A DNA stretch of 64,000 nt from Theocolax elegans (Eukaryota; Arthropoda; Insecta; Hymenoptera; Cerocephalidae). Position numbers and translations under genes: made by a program. Below are positions 11,168 to 25,023 of the stretch, piece after piece. How positions within the stretch are numbered: the first letter of the stretch is position 1; every line of letters starts with the position of its first letter. Below the pieces are notes generated by a model. It was given only the letters and a program-made list of their open reading frames with translations, ran no database searches and was not told the origin of the DNA. The DNA is taken from positions 60,780,910-60,844,909 of the forward strand of contig CM047431.1 in NCBI GenBank assembly GCA_026168455.1. The letters run 5' to 3'.

Positions 11168-11870
11168 GTAAGTGCATTTATCTACATAAGATGTATATTC
11201 AGAATTTTTAGATAGAAATTGTATTTTACGGTACAAATAAAATTTATACTTTGAAATTGTTATATTAAAATATATTATTAAAAAATCTTAAGATAGATTA
11301 CAATGTAATTGTCTATTAACAGGTATATTATTTTATACGTACATAAATTATTTTTTTAGAAAGAAAAGTAGCGCTTAAACATTTTTGGAGAAGGAGAGTA
11401 TAAAACATTTGTTTAAATTGTCTTTTGTACATCAAAAGTATTGTAATGTAAGTTTTTATTATAGCATAAAAGAAAATAATTTTTTACTTTTTGTAAAATA
11501 ATTGTAAAATAATTAATTTATTTTGAAGATGAGTATGAAAGTGTAGTGCATTTAAATGATGAAGTCATACCAGTTGGGTACCTGAATTTCAAAAAAGTAT
11601 CATTTTTAGTAACAATAATAATAATTTCAATATTTTATTTTTCATTTTTTACATACTTATAATTAATTTTAGAATGGAACACTTCAAGAAAGACTGAAAA
11701 ATTTGCGGTTAAAGCGTCACTTGACTATATTTCTGAAATAGTTAGACCAGATTTACAAGATGGTAGCAATTTATCAGATGACGAAAATGATGAACCGGAG
11801 AAAGATATTAAAGACTTACATACAACAAATACTGATAAAAGAAAATGATATTACATTACCAATAATTATA
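11168..11870 (+). pseudogene. Possible further decayed exons, family unknown
   Basis: Two stretches look coding. Around 11530-11600 one frame reads DEYESVVHLNDEVIPVGYL. At 11670-11849, after an acceptor-like TAATTTTAG, a frame reads KTEKFAVKASLDYISEIV and continues through an acidic segment (SNLSDDENDEPEKD) to TGA at 11847-11849. I do not recognise either. They may be later exons of the same duplicated segment as the LARP1 remnant, or of another gene. No intact gene model joins them. Confidence 0.3.
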
Positions 11871-11897
11871 CAATAGAAGTCAACTTTTTAACGTTTT

Positions 11898-12330
11898 TTC
11901 ATATTGTTTTGAGCGTTAAGTGTACAATAGGAAAAAGTTTTGTTATTTTAAGACGAACATTTCGTTCATTAAAAGTTTTTCAGTAAAAACAATGCATTTC
12001 GTTTTATTGTGAAAAAACGTGTTTTTTGTGCTTTTTTCATTATTTTGACCGTTTTTCTATGTTTATCTTCGAAAATATTGTTTTGAGCGTTAAGTGTACA
12101 AAAGGAAAAAGTTTTGTAATTTTGTGACGAATATTTTGTCTATTTACACTTTTTATATAAAAATGATACATTTCAATTTATAACGAAAAAACGTGCTATT
12201 TTGTAGATTTTTAATGATTTTCATTGTTTTTATGTACGTATCTTAAAAAATATTGCTCGAATCAGAAAATATTGTATAGGAAAAAGTTTTATAATTTTAA
12301 GACGAAAGTTTTGTCTAAATTCATTATGTA
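11898..12330. repeat. Degenerate tandem repeat, ~174-bp unit, 3 copies
   Basis: ATATTGTTTTGAGCGTTAAG near 11901 and 12075, with a diverged third copy near 12250. Each is followed by AGGAAAAAGTTTTGT or a near match and then a diverged GAAAAAACGTG block. Copies differ by many substitutions, so the array is old. It may be the edge of a larger dispersed repeat. Confidence 0.75.
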
Positions 12331-14754
12331 CGTAAGAATAGTATTTTTGGAGATAATATGCATAAACCAATTTTACGAAATTGTAAAACGCTCCATAACT
12401 TCCACAATTTATGAGCGATACATCTGAAAATAGGACCACAGAGTTCTATAATTATAACAAATATACCCTGTAAATTTCAGTTCAATCAATTAAAAATTAG
12501 CAGAGTTATTTCGGTAACAGGATTTCATACATACGCACATCCATACATACATTTTAGGGAGAGGTTTGGATGGGTTCTAACTTGCATAAATTTTATTTTT
12601 ATGTCAAAATATATACTTTTTTGAGGTATCACATATTATGCGATGATGAAAATATAAGGCACTTCCGTGTAACGATCGTGCCTAATAAAAACTATTTGGG
12701 GGATAAATAACCAATGTCTTTTCCGGAATTCGGAAAATAAAAAAGCAAGCTATACTCACGCATGCTGAGCGATGTATTGACCGAGTAGTTTTGAAAATAC
12801 GATGGTATACGTACACACACACACACGCGCGCACACACACACACATACATTTTCTAAAAACGCGTGACATCGTCTCCTGACATGTTAAAACATACTTATA
12901 ACATATTTTTAGCGAGTCGAAAAATTTGACTGTGATAAGCTTCCTCTATGAGGAAACAATTGCTAAACCTTTCTACCAGGATAACTGTAATTAATTCACT
13001 ATAAATCGTGTTTTACTCTATTTTAAGAAATGTGTAGTTCGTTTTAAAAAAATCTTTTCCAATTGTAATACAAGGCTCTTATAAAATTGTACCATCATCG
13101 TATTGATATATCCAAATCTTCATAAGAAGAATATCCAATCGGTTTTCAGTCTGTGGTATACACCTTCGTAATTCTGTATGTGCTATACCTGGACATTGTT
13201 GATAGAAAGTAACTACTTATTTATATAAAATTCATTTAGAATAGAAGGTGCTTAACTCAAAGATCTACATATTTATATTTACTTGTAAGTTTACAATTTT
13301 ATCTTCATTCTTGTCAATCATTGTATAAAATTTTTCTTTCTTTCTTTTTTTAAAAGTTTGGAAATATTAATAATTTTTATAAATTACAATGTCTTCAAAA
13401 TATAATTAATATAATTACTACATTAAAATCGTTACAAACTAAATATTATAGATTTCTTGATAAATTTAAGACATTGTATCAAACTAATCTATTTTAATAC
13501 ATATCTCTTATAATATTAAACTATCGAAAAAAATGTTAATAAATCTTATCTTTCACCCATGATTGTTTAATTTATTAATGTAAGCTGATTGAAAATTAAA
13601 ATCTTGATGGTTTAAATTTTTCCGATTATTTAATTGTATAGAATACACGATTTTTTTCAATTAAAATTTTATCCGTTATAAGTAAGTATTGTTCTGTTTC
13701 ATACAAATATTTGTTTACGATTATTCAAACAAATATTTTATTGAACTTGCTAAATATTTCGGTTGCAATGTTGGTCTTTTTAGAATAAATAAAAAAATCA
13801 TCAGGCTAGCAAAAATATGAAACATGATCTCTTAATTAAGAGGTAAAAAAATGACCGATTATCAATCGAGCGATTATAAACGTTTTCTTTAAAATTTAAA
13901 TCGTTTTCATGAACCAAGTGTTCATCACGTTAAAATTAACGAGAAACGCTTATCAATACCTAAAACTAATTAGATTGTTATAGGTTATGAAACCTGCATT
14001 TTTCCGAAGTTGAATCTAAATCTAGCCAATCGTAAAACAAAAACTGAGAATACTTTATTAACGACTATACGAAGATTTAATGAAAATAGTAAATATTTCT
14101 ACAATGTTATCGAGTAATCGAGATACTTCAAACTTAATGGTAATTATCAAATGACGATGTTTGGCCGGTGGTATAAATGTTGTTACAGTAGATTAATAAT
14201 TTTTACTGCATACATCTACATGGAACTAAGTGGAATTTTGACGATTTGTGATTACTATACGATAACAAGATACACAATAACGAACATATAGGATAATATC
14301 TGCAGCTAGAATTTCGCCGTTACGATATTTTTCTCCTGCACATCCGAGGTATAGCACAATAGCAACGAGAACAACAATGCAACGGTATAACAATGATAAT
14401 AATAGCGATTGATACGTAACGAAAAAGATTGGAAGATTGCGGTGCCCGGGAAGGAAAGTAGGGGAGAAAGATTCAAGCTCCATTACCGACATCCTCATTA
14501 AGCGAACGCGTTGGCCCGTCAACGACTCCGCTATCCTACTGCTTCGACCAGCCGTTGAGCCCTTGATCTTATACTATAGATAGATTTTTCTCTTCTCTCT
14601 CTCTCTTTGTATCGATAGCCGTCGAATATTGGGTTTCGCCAGCGTGACGTTTTCCCGATATTGACTTAGGAAAAATAATAACTGTCTCGGCCTTTAGGAA
14701 ATCCGGGGATCTCCATTTAAACGACACTCGATATGTTATGCGGAATTTTTTCTT

Positions 14755-14760
<6 letters not shown>
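12331..14760. other. AT-rich DNA, no gene recognised
   Basis: Holds an AC microsatellite at 12812-12844 interrupted by CGCGCG, and a somewhat GC-richer stretch at 14280-14560. Open frames here are short and lack splice context or recognisable protein. Confidence 0.5.
12812..12844. repeat. (AC)n microsatellite
   Basis: Two AC runs flanking a CGCGCG block. Confidence 0.9.

Positions 14761-14813
<53 letters not shown>
14761..14813. repeat. (TC)n microsatellite
   Basis: Perfect TC run of about 26 repeats. It produces poly-Leu/Ser open frames that are not genes. Confidence 0.97.
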
Positions 14814-14816
<3 letters not shown>

Positions 14817-15800
14817 TTATTTGTTTAGCAGGAAGAGGAAAAGTACACTGTGTTTTATGGTTTATTCAAGGGAAAATTGGTCGATCGCCCGTACACACTC
14901 GATGGTTCATAAATTTAACGATGACTAATATTTTACGATTCGATAGATTTAATAGTAAAAAAAAAGAAGATAATATAAACAATGGTAAATCCGTAGAGTT
15001 GCATCTACGAGCAAAATTTAATTAATTAAAAGTTTAATACTGATAAGTTGGAATATAAATAATAATGACGATTTTCACTACAAGATTATTATCGCATCGG
15101 ATGAAATTCGACATTTGTTCTGATCTCACGAAAAATTAGAGTGATGCACAATTAGAGGAGAAGGTTAGAGACGCCCGATTAAAGAAAGTGAATTAATTTC
15201 CAATATGGTTTGCAGAGCGCGGGAGAGAAAGATAAAGAGAGAGAGAGAGAGATCGAGGGAAAAGGGACGTATCGGTGGAACAAGGGAATCGGTGAATATT
15301 TCATGAGGCGAGAGAAAGAGGAAAGAGAAAGCGAAAATAAAGAAAAGAAGGTGTGCCACATGCCACCCGCGACTTTATTGCTTTATCGATAAAACGCTTT
15401 GGAAATTCGCGCATATATTTGAAATACCCCTGAGCCGCGCGCGACACGAGTTCATTAATATCGCCTATTCCCTACATATATATATATATATATATATATA
15501 CGATTCGAATACCGAGACTACGCGCTATTTTAATTAAGCCGTCGATTTCATTCCTTATATATAACAATCCAAATTTAATTTTCGATCGAGTCGAGTAATA
15601 TTGGTATTTCACACTTGGCGATGATGGATTACCACGAGTGTATTTACGCATTACAGAATAATTATTATATATAATATATAATTAATTGTAAATAAAAAAC
15701 TTGTAAATTTAATTTTTTGTTTGTGTATTATGAGTAAATAATATTACTAATAATGTAAACCATCAGTGTTAAAGGAAACATACGTTTGTACTAATAAAAT
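14814..15800. other. Unannotated sequence with GA and AT microsatellites
   Basis: GA-rich run near 15234-15252 and an AT run at 15476-15500. No coding signal except low-complexity frames created by the repeats. Confidence 0.5.
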
Positions 15801-16074
15801 TACACGGAGAAAAATGTTGTAATAAAAATTACTGTGTTTTTTGTAAAATTTTTTAGATTATTGAGTAATTTGGGAACAGAGTGGACAAATGAGAAAAATT
15901 ACTATGTTGCGTTGTAAAATTTACTATAAAATTTGTCAAAATTTAATGGATTTATAACAAAAATGAATAAATTTGTAATAAATTGTTACTATACTAACAT
16001 AGTCATTTTTATGATCTGTCCACTCTGTTCCTAAATTCCTCAACAACATAACAATAAACATTTTTCTCCGTGTA
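15801..16074. mobile_element. Tc1/mariner-like MITE, ends CACGGAGAAAAATGTT
   Basis: TACACGGAGAAAAATGTT on the left is inverted as AACATTTTTCTCCGTGTA on the right. Inner arms GAACAGAGTGGACA and TGTCCACTCTGTTC also pair. A TA at each edge fits TA target duplication, as in Tc1/mariner elements. About 270 bp, no gene. Confidence 0.8.
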
Positions 16075-16088
16075 TTGTTGGTAACGTA

Positions 16089-16207
16089 GTCCCTAGTAGA
16101 AATAGTTAGAAATAGCTATGTTTTAGGTCATAACTAGCCATTTTCTATCGATCTTTTGGAAATGCCTTGTTTCTACTTTAAAAATCGTTTCCATTTCTAC
16201 TAAGGGC
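16089..16207. mobile_element. Short foldback element, ends CCCTAGTAGAAAT
   Basis: CCCTAGTAGAAATAG on the left and ATTTCTACTAAGGG on the right are inverted about 118 bp apart, with GAAATAGC and GGAAAC blocks inside. It starts 15 bp after the previous MITE, suggesting insertion close to it. Confidence 0.55.
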
Positions 16208-19200
16208 GGTACCAGTTTTTCTATTATTAAAATTATTACTTTATTTTCTCGAACAGTAGTTCCACCATCGTGTTTCGAAATTTCCGATTTTTCATTGAAT
16301 ACATTTTAACGTTATTCGTTCGATTACTTTGGGATTCGACGACTCAACAAACAACGATGACGATCGATAGATAATTAAATATCTCAGGTGTTTTTAAAGC
16401 GATCGTTAGAATCGATCGCTATATAAGTAACGATTTGATTGAATTGAAGCTAAATGGAGATAAATATGAAGTGAATGGAGAGTCCAAGTTTTTTCTCAAT
16501 CGAAATACTTTATTTTACGTATTATCGAGACTGGCATTGTTTCACGCGTTTCGAAAAAAAAATATATATAAGTATCGAGATTATAATAGAAACTAAACCC
16601 GCTACAACGTGCGGCAATAATAATAAAAAAAACAACGTTTTTTTTAATAACGCGTTTTTTCTGTGTAAAATGCAATGTTCGTTGTTCTATCAATTTATAT
16701 GGAGATCAAAGCGCTTTTCATCTCAAATATTTCGGTTACGATACGCATGCCTTCTGTTGTACATAACACACCCACATACATACATACACACGCATCATTT
16801 GATTACCAGTTATTGATCCTACACATTTGTCTTTTTTACATATGCATTTCGTATAATATAGTTTACAGTTACGCAGCTATCAAAACGAAAGGTCGAAACG
16901 TGCGATGTCTAAAGTTTGTTGTATACCGATCGACGTGGTAAAGATCGAACAATCGCGTGCGCACGGGGGAGTAATGAAAACCGTCCGAAAATTTGAAAAT
17001 GAAAAGCGGTAAGGGAAAACGAAGTATATGGGAGAGTTTAATTAGAAATCGAAGTTCCGGCTAATCAAAGTAAGAAAACTTTCCAACTTCCATCCCTTGA
17101 TTATCTCCCTCTCTCTCCCTCTCTTACTATCTGATGTTTCTCTTGGAGTTTACAAGGCAAAACTCCATTTAACCTCGGATAGGGTGTATATAGTCTGAGA
17201 AAACTCTCCAAAGGCAACAATCGTCATTCTCGTTCTCGGCGTCGAGTATATCCAAGTAACGTGGAATCAAGGTGAAATTCTAACCTTTTGGTACAGTGAC
17301 GCAATTCGACTTCCGGGCGGAAATTACGATTTAACTGGTTCATGTTGGATCCAATGCCCTTTGATGTACATATAGACGTATGTTTCTCGTACGGAAAACG
17401 CGACGACTTTTCTCTACCTCGTGTACATTGTTCGTATATATACATATCTTTCGTATATCGTGGACAACTTTCGCTTTTTCTTTATTGCGATTGCGCGTGA
17501 GTGTGTAGTGGCGATACCTTTGAGAAAAAGTGAGAGAGCTGGTATATGTGTATATAATTTATTTGAATTACCGGGTATTTAATTTTTTTTATTCAGGGTG
17601 TAAGGGTATTCAGTGATTTAAGATTAAGATAGTAAATGTTCAATGGAATTTGTGTAAAACCTTTTGGTGAAGTTAAATTTTAAAATTAGAATATGTTTTC
17701 GTACGATAGAAAAAGAATTTTTACTGTAAAAATTATCTGAATGACATGGATAGAAATCGTATAGTCAAACATTCAATGTAGTCAAACATTCTGTCTGTAG
17801 TCTATACGAAAAAATTACTATTCAAATTAATGTTTATTTGTTGTTATAATTGATTTGGACCAAAATTACAGAAACAAGACAATGTCACTATTTTATCCTG
17901 AACGTGTCTTTGGTTAATTTTTATTCATTTTTTTCTTCCCGTGCATTCAAAGTGTGGATATTAAATCAGATTATTTTCTTTTCAATTAGATAAGAGATAA
18001 AAAATTTAATTTAATTTACAAGTATATTGATTGAGTAATACAATCTTGCATCACGGCACATATATTAATTGGTTGACTTGTTTACACAATATTTTAAAAA
18101 CTCTTATACAATTCGACGGGTTATACGTAATTGTTAATTGTTTACCAAATGAAAGATGCGGCACTTGAACTTTAGAAATCTTTCAATATAAATTTTTTTC
18201 CGTAATAATCAATAAGATTTCTATAGGCTTAGATTAATATTAAATCTAAGGAGAAAAATGTATAATTAATCATATCAGTATACTCTATACAGTATATAAA
18301 ATCACTCAAATTATGAAAATTTGGAAAATTATTAATAAATTAGATAAATTTTTATTAGACATTTAATATATTTATCACAAACGCTAATACATAGTAATTT
18401 CATTACTGCATATATTATGGTACATCCGAATAAAATATTTTTCTCAGGGAACATAATTAAAATAACCTTATAATGGTATTATAAGAACAACTGTCTTAAC
18501 TTTTAATTTAGCTTGTCATAAATGTCAAAATTGGCGATACGAAAAGATATTGCTATTGTTTCTACAGTAAAAATATTATTTTTTTCAATTTTATAATTAT
18601 ATTCCCATCATATTTGCACATACACACACTCACGCACATCAATAACATTATACAATTGATAAGTTTAATAATATTTAAAACTGTAGAATAACACACTGTC
18701 ACGCATAAAATTCGAAATATTCGATACTTGAAACTCCCGAGTGAATTTATAATTGTGTACCAGCAGTATATACTCCGATTGTACACGCACTGATCTAGCC
18801 TGACTTGATTTTAATTTCCGTCGCCCATATACGAAGGGAATGTTCGAACGGTTTGAGGTATACAGAAACGTTTAAAGTAAATATATATAGTTAACTAAAT
18901 TATCTCACGCACACGCATGTATACGCGTCCCATGTATATATAGAATCAATCGCAATAGTAGTCGTAACCTGTCAGATGAAATTAGACAATTCCGTCGAAC
19001 ATAGTATTGAAGTATCCCACGGTTGAATGGTTACCAATCCACCCTGGATCCAATCAATCAATTGTCTTAAAAGCGTCTCTGCTCGGTATCCCGTGAAATC
19101 GCGTACCCCACTCGTATCATTCCCGGATTAATCGCGTATATATACACCTTATACAACTACCTCTTCGGATCGTAATGTCACTCTCTCTCTCTCTCTCTCT

Positions 19201-19471
19201 GCTGTATCAGCTTAGGCTTGCTTACCATTATTGCTACGACATGTAATTTCTTAATTGATTAGTCCAATCGTATACGTATATGACTCTCTCTCTCTCTCTC
19301 TCTCTATCTTGATTTCATTCGATTAGAGAAACGCGAGGAATTTCTTTTCGTTACATTATTTTTTCTATTTAACTTTTTCTTTTGCGAGAGTGAAGAGATA
19401 TAATTGGTATATTAAAGTAAATATTTCAAGTTCATATAGTCGACTTTGCAAAGTTCAATTTTTGTTCTCTC

Positions 19472-19505
<34 letters not shown>

Positions 19506-20230
19506 TGCACGGTTTTCTCCATTTTTCTCTCGATACTCGAAAGCCTATTACCTTTGCACAATGCGATATTTTCGCAAAGGGAATCGGTTCGTGGTTTTCC
19601 ATTCGCATATCAATGTTTACAATCCACCCTCCAACTGAAACGTCTATAGGCCGACGAAAATTCGATATGTACTCGATATATTATTCCTATAAGAGATCGA
19701 ATAATATTTTGACCTCGATCTTCTTCTTCTCCTCCTGCTTTTTTTTCCTTTCCTCTTGCTAAAATATATCCGAATGACTTTGCAATTTAGAAAACATATT
19801 GTTACGTGTAAATTATTGAATTACACGGATATATATGCATATACACTTTGACTGAATAAACAATGGTTTGAATATATTCAGTTAAAAATCTGATGAATCG
19901 AAAGTACAACTCGGAGACTTGAGTTAACGTGCCCCATCGTGACCCTTTAAATAATTAAGGAAAATAATCTAACATCGCTTGAATTTTCAAGGAATTACGA
20001 ACTAATCGGTAATTTTAAACGAAAAAAACACAGAACAATAAAATTGTATGAAAACAAAAAATACAGAGATATAATTTTAGATACTTTTAAAATACTTAAT
20101 TCTGTACTTGGTTAACTCATCTTTCTAAAATTATTCTATACTCCAAAAATCCAATGTAAAACTCGTTATAAAAAAATCCAAAGAATTTTCCGGAATAAAA
20201 AATTATTTCCTTTATTAAAAAAAAAATAAC
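16208..20230. other. Unannotated AT-rich sequence with microsatellites
   Basis: TC runs at about 19182-19201 and 19283-19306 and an AT run at 19472-19497. Moderately GC-richer pieces occur at 16880-17480. No convincing exon on either strand. It may be intronic if the gene at 53.6 kb has a distant promoter. Confidence 0.4.
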
Positions 20231-20640
20231 AATAATAAAGCACGCTAACTCTCAAAGTTTGCAGGGAGGTCAATTAATTAAGATCTCCCGCGTAACTCGA
20301 GCATCAAAAGATTCAGTCGGAACTTTTACCACCCCAGTCCTCTCTCTCTCTCTCTCTTTGTGCAAAGTGCAACAAAGTAAAGCTATCGATTCATATGTCC
20401 AGCCCGCATATCGACTAGCTGATGGATTGCTTGTTAAAAAATAAAATTCACAACGGCAGACAAGATTGAAGCGGCTTGCCTCCCTTCCAAAAAAATTTTT
20501 CGTCTGCGCGCGATGATAAAAAAACCAGCCTGGGGATTTCGTTTATGCCCGCACTTGCATTGGATAGTAAATAATCAAACGACGCGGTGAACCTCGACAA
20601 ATGCAGAGAACCGGATGTTGCGGTTGGATTTTATTATTAC
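20231..20640. promoter_or_regulatory. GC-richer patch, possible regulatory block
   Basis: Stands out from its very AT-rich surroundings, with CpG-containing words (CTCCCGCGTAACTCGAG, GTCTGCGCGCGATGA, GACGCGGTGAACC) and a short TC run at 20340-20358. No coding frame is persuasive. A conserved non-coding element is possible; only comparison with a related genome would show it. Confidence 0.2.
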
Positions 20641-23479
20641 CATCATTACATGTACTTTTGTTTGTACGTTGGATTATCTTCGTATACTTCGAGGTTTTTA
20701 AGGGGATTTCAAAGCCAATTAATAATTTAAATATCGAATATAAATTAATTAAAATTATCGATTGATGTGTACACTATATTGTGGAAATTAAAATTTTACA
20801 TGGGGAAAAAAAGCAACACCATGTTAACAAAGGCTCTTCGTTACGTTGCAACCTATGTTTCAATGTCCAAAGTTTCAAATTGTTTAATCGTTTTAACATA
20901 TTTTGAAATCGCGATTTTGAAATGTTTAAAACAATAAATTTCTACCAACCATCTCTGCACAATCATAGAATGCATTCTAAGAAAGAGCAAATGTGCTCAT
21001 GGTTTTCATAAATTATTATAAAAAATTTTAATTATTGTAAAAATGATATTTTTTATTCAATAATTTTAAGCACATGAAACTATTGTTTCCTATTTTATCG
21101 ACGTAAAATATTATATTAGCGATTAGACTGACGTATTTTTTCCTTAAAATTAATTGATCTCGAGAAGCTATAATTTATGTATATTAACATTATGAGGTTA
21201 GTGACGTTTTTAAGGACTTAAATGGTGCAAACAAAAACCAGATCAAATATTTACAATTTAAAAATTCGACACAAAGTAAAAAAAGAGATATTAACATATA
21301 ACATTTTAGGAAACTACTGTTTTTTTTATAATTAATTTATCGGTGTGCAAATTTTAGAAATATTTATTATTATTTTTGAAAAAACTTATTTTTATTTTAT
21401 TTTACATTTACTACCTAAAATTTAGTACAAAAAGGGCAATCACCTTTTCTAATTATACAAATTAATACGCCATGCCTTTCAATTATGTCAATTTTTGGGT
21501 AATATATTTAATGTCAATAACTTACAGAACAAACTTCGAGCGACACTTGAAAATTTTTAAAACATTTTAATCAATCTCGTTAATTAATGCATCAGTCGGC
21601 TTGAAATTTTACTCAGTCATAGAGTGCAGCGTAACAAAAGGCAATGTGTTCGCGTTTTTATTTAATTTTCTAATATGAAATATATTTATATTGTAACATA
21701 TAATTTATTAATTGTTTTGGAAATTTATGAAAATGGTTGTATAGAATTAAAAATTATTCTGTTAAACGCATTATATTGTTGGTGATCGTTAATTATATAG
21801 TATTAATTACGGATGTAGAATTATAATAAAGTACGCTCTAGTGAACTTTGAGGATTTCCCGCGATCAATCACGACTCATCGAAGGAGGACAATCAGTTCG
21901 CGATCAGCTATTCACAACTCGTGTCAAGTACGTTATCTACTAAATGAACCTATATATATATGCTCGCAGTACAATATATATTATTATATTATTTTTTTAC
22001 GTATATATACTCGTGTAAAAATAATGTACGTTTATTTAAATTTCGTGCTTGCAATAAGTTGAACAACAATCGATTCATATACTTCCAAGTAAAAAGGGAT
22101 TATTGTCGTAAGGAAAATCAAGTGTTTCAGTATTTTTTGGCATCCCCCTTTGGTTGTTCATTCACTAGAGACCATCGTTATACAGTTTTTTTTACTAACC
22201 CAAATATTACACGCTTTCGTACAAAAAATAATTAAAAACTTACCCAATTTAAATTTAAATTCAATTAAATTTGATTTTTTATTAATTTATCTAAATTTGA
22301 TAGAAATGTTAAATTATATTTTTTTTATAGTTTGAATAAGTTTTAATTATTTTATAAACTTTATAGAAAATTTAAATAGGCACACACATTTTTACACGGT
22401 TACATTATAAAAATGCTCCTTCTTAAAATAAATCGTTCTTCTTTTTTTCCTGTATCTAAGACGCAAAATACTAATTTATTTGAAGGAATCACGCGTTGCT
22501 ACGATTATTTCGATAAACGTTTATTACTACTTTTTTTTTAATTTCGAACAAACGTTAGTCATACATAATATCACGCTTAACTGCGCGAGATGAATATTTA
22601 AAACTCCGTTTATTTATTATTTTTTTTTTTAATAAAAGACAAAGCGTCGTTTTAAATACATATACAATTTTTCGTTCATTGCATATAATATAATGGTTCA
22701 TTTTGGAAAGCGTTGAAATTTAATAAAAACGTTTATCTATAGAAACACCAGCGAAATATTAAAACGTTTATTATAAATATTGCGCTTTTTTTGTCGAATA
22801 CGAAAAGTGAATGACATTAATTTTTTTTGCGTCGCGTAAATGTATAATTATAAAAGATAAACAATTTGTATTCCAAACGTGTATATATATATCATACATC
22901 AATACAATAACAAAAGTACATTTTATATATGTATACCTTTGAATATCCAGCTTGATTAAAACTTTGATGTGTATTATGAATGAAATATGTTTTTTAAAAA
23001 AAAAGTCGTTCATTTTTATTTACGAGGAAGCAAGACGAGCGATGTTCGGTTGGGTAAAAAACTAATTTCATCATAATCTACTGAACGAAATGTATAGTAA
23101 ATTTTTTTATTGAAAACCCAATTATAAAAGTTCGACTAGAAATAGCGGCGGTACGGAAATGTTATCCGTTATAAAGGTGAATAAAACAAAGATATATGAT
23201 CTACCATAGTTTTAACATTTTATGTAAGTGAAACATGTTATGTTTTGTAATCTGTAACTTGGTTTCCTAAAGGGGCACATCATTGTGTTTGGGCTTATTT
23301 TTGTTTGTTATACGGCCAATGAAACTGTTGTCAATTTTGGGGAAAGTGGCACAGTTAATATTTTCTTAAAATTAAAAGCAGTTACGTTTTTCAGCAAATT
23401 AATTGAAAAAAAAAAACCTGAAATTTTAAAAATTTTATTTATTTTTTAATTGCGCCATACAATATAATCGCATAATAAT
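20641..23479. other. Very AT-rich sequence, nothing recognised
   Basis: Mostly homopolymer-rich AT DNA. A small GC-richer patch at 21840-21930 has no clear role. No gene or repeat family was recognised. Confidence 0.5.
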
Positions 23480-23863
23480 AATACGATATGATTCTTAGCT
23501 TTATCTACCTTACCGGCAATCATGATTATTAGTAATAAATTTGTAAATAAAACAGTATGTGAAAAATAAGAGAAGAGGCGTCTTCGTTTGTCAATAATCT
23601 AATTATGTGTTGAATTTGAAATTGAAATATTATTGCGTTTTTGAGAAAAGTCTTACCAACAAATGTGAACCTAACCTCAACGAGGTGAAAATATTTGATA
23701 TTTTTGGTAAGACTTTTCTCGAAAACGCAATAATATTTAAATGTAAAATTCAGCACACAGTTAGATTGTCAATAAACGAAGGCGCCTTTTCTCTTATTTT
23801 TTCACATACTGTTCTACTTTTTTATTAATTAATCATCAAAAATTGAGTATGGAACCCCCTTAA
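23480..23863. mobile_element. Foldback MITE, TTAA-type family G, inverted copy
   Basis: Arms GCGTTTTTGAGAAAAGTCTT and AAGACTTTTCTCGAAAACGC surround a centre with CTAACCTCAACGAGGTG. Outer arms include AAATAAGAGAAGAGGCG and its complement. The right end is GGAACCCCCTTAA. The element matches 26575-26966 in opposite orientation; its left terminus is diverged. No transposase. Confidence 0.85.
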
Positions 23864-24692
23864 TACAAAGAATTTAAACCCCATATGGGTTGTGGACAAA
23901 TTTCTGTGAAATCGGGAACCAAAAAAATTAATTTCTGTAACTTTGAGAATACCTTATCTTACATGTTTTGAATGGTGATCTAAATTTTTAGGGGCTAAAA
24001 CTTAATAGTTCCAGAGATATTCAAGGTCAAAAATAGTAGTTTCGACAGTTTTTTATTTTTCTTAACTTTTAACCTTTTATAATTCAAAATTGGCCAACTC
24101 AATGTAAAAAGCACAAAAGGCTTTTTTTTTTAAATTACAAGAAGTTTAATAAAAAAATCGTCGAAGATCATTGAGTGTACTACAAATGTTCATCATTACA
24201 AAGAAAAATCATGGAATGTGCTAAAAATATACTTTTTTAACCCTGTAAATTACAGAGTGGACGAACAATTAGGAGAGCTACAAAAAACTAGAGTAAATTG
24301 ATGTGTTATTACCACGTGTTATTGACAGCTATTCAACTGTACGTACCATTGTAATTAACAATTTGGCAGTCTATACATGTATATTCAGTACAAACAGAAC
24401 ATATTTGCAATTGTATTTATAATAAAGTAAAAAAGTTAGTATCGATAAAGTTAATAAAACAATCAAGATTGTATAAAGATAAAGTCACAAGTGTCCCACC
24501 TGCATTCAACGGTCCCCAAATAGAAGTGTATAGTAGGTTTACTTGTCCCTTACTTATAACTGTTTTGTTCGTTGCTTAATTTAATAGTGGTTAAAACATA
24601 CATTTAAACTTACCAATTAGTTGAGATAATTGTGGAGAATGTTGGAAAGAATTTAGTTTATTGATATGTCAAATGATTGAAAATTTTAATAA
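23864..24692. other. Unannotated sequence, homopolymer-rich
   Basis: No gene or recognised repeat. Phrases such as CCAGAGATATTCAAGGTCA suggest an old dispersed element, but neither end could be defined. Confidence 0.35.
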
Positions 24693-25023
24693 TTAAGGGG
24701 ATGTTGGACTCAAAAAATGGTCATTTTTTACTTTTTATTTTTACAAACAAATGAATAAATTTTTAAAAAAAAACCTCAACGCCAGTCCCTTAGGCATGTT
24801 TCCAAAATGATTTTTTCTTTAATAAATCAAAACGTCAACCCATTTCTTATATGTTAAGCTATCCGTATGAATTGTTTCATATTTTTAATTCAATGTTTTA
24901 GATATAATTTGTGGGTTGAAAGATGCAGATTCCTGTAATTTGGTACTATACCTGACCATGGCCTATAAATATAGGTTGCCCTGCACCCTCTTGTGCAAAA
25001 GACCAAATAAAATGATAGAAGTA
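24693..25023 (+). mobile_element. 5'-truncated copy of the long tRNA-SINE family
   Basis: Shares with 44650-45118 the words AACAAATGAATAAATTTTT, CCCTTAGGCA (CTTAGGCA), TCCGTATGAATTGTTTCATA and GGGTTGAAAGATGCAGATTC, and the 3' tail CTGACCATGGCC, CTCTTGTGCAA, GACCAAATAAAATGA. The tRNA-like head seen in the 43868 copy is absent. It begins next to TTAAGGGG, which resembles the foldback termini in this window, so its left border is uncertain. Confidence 0.65.

Noticed and set aside
14738..15025. 95-codon frame with a Leu/Ser run
   Set aside because: Created by the TC microsatellite; the rest is unremarkable.
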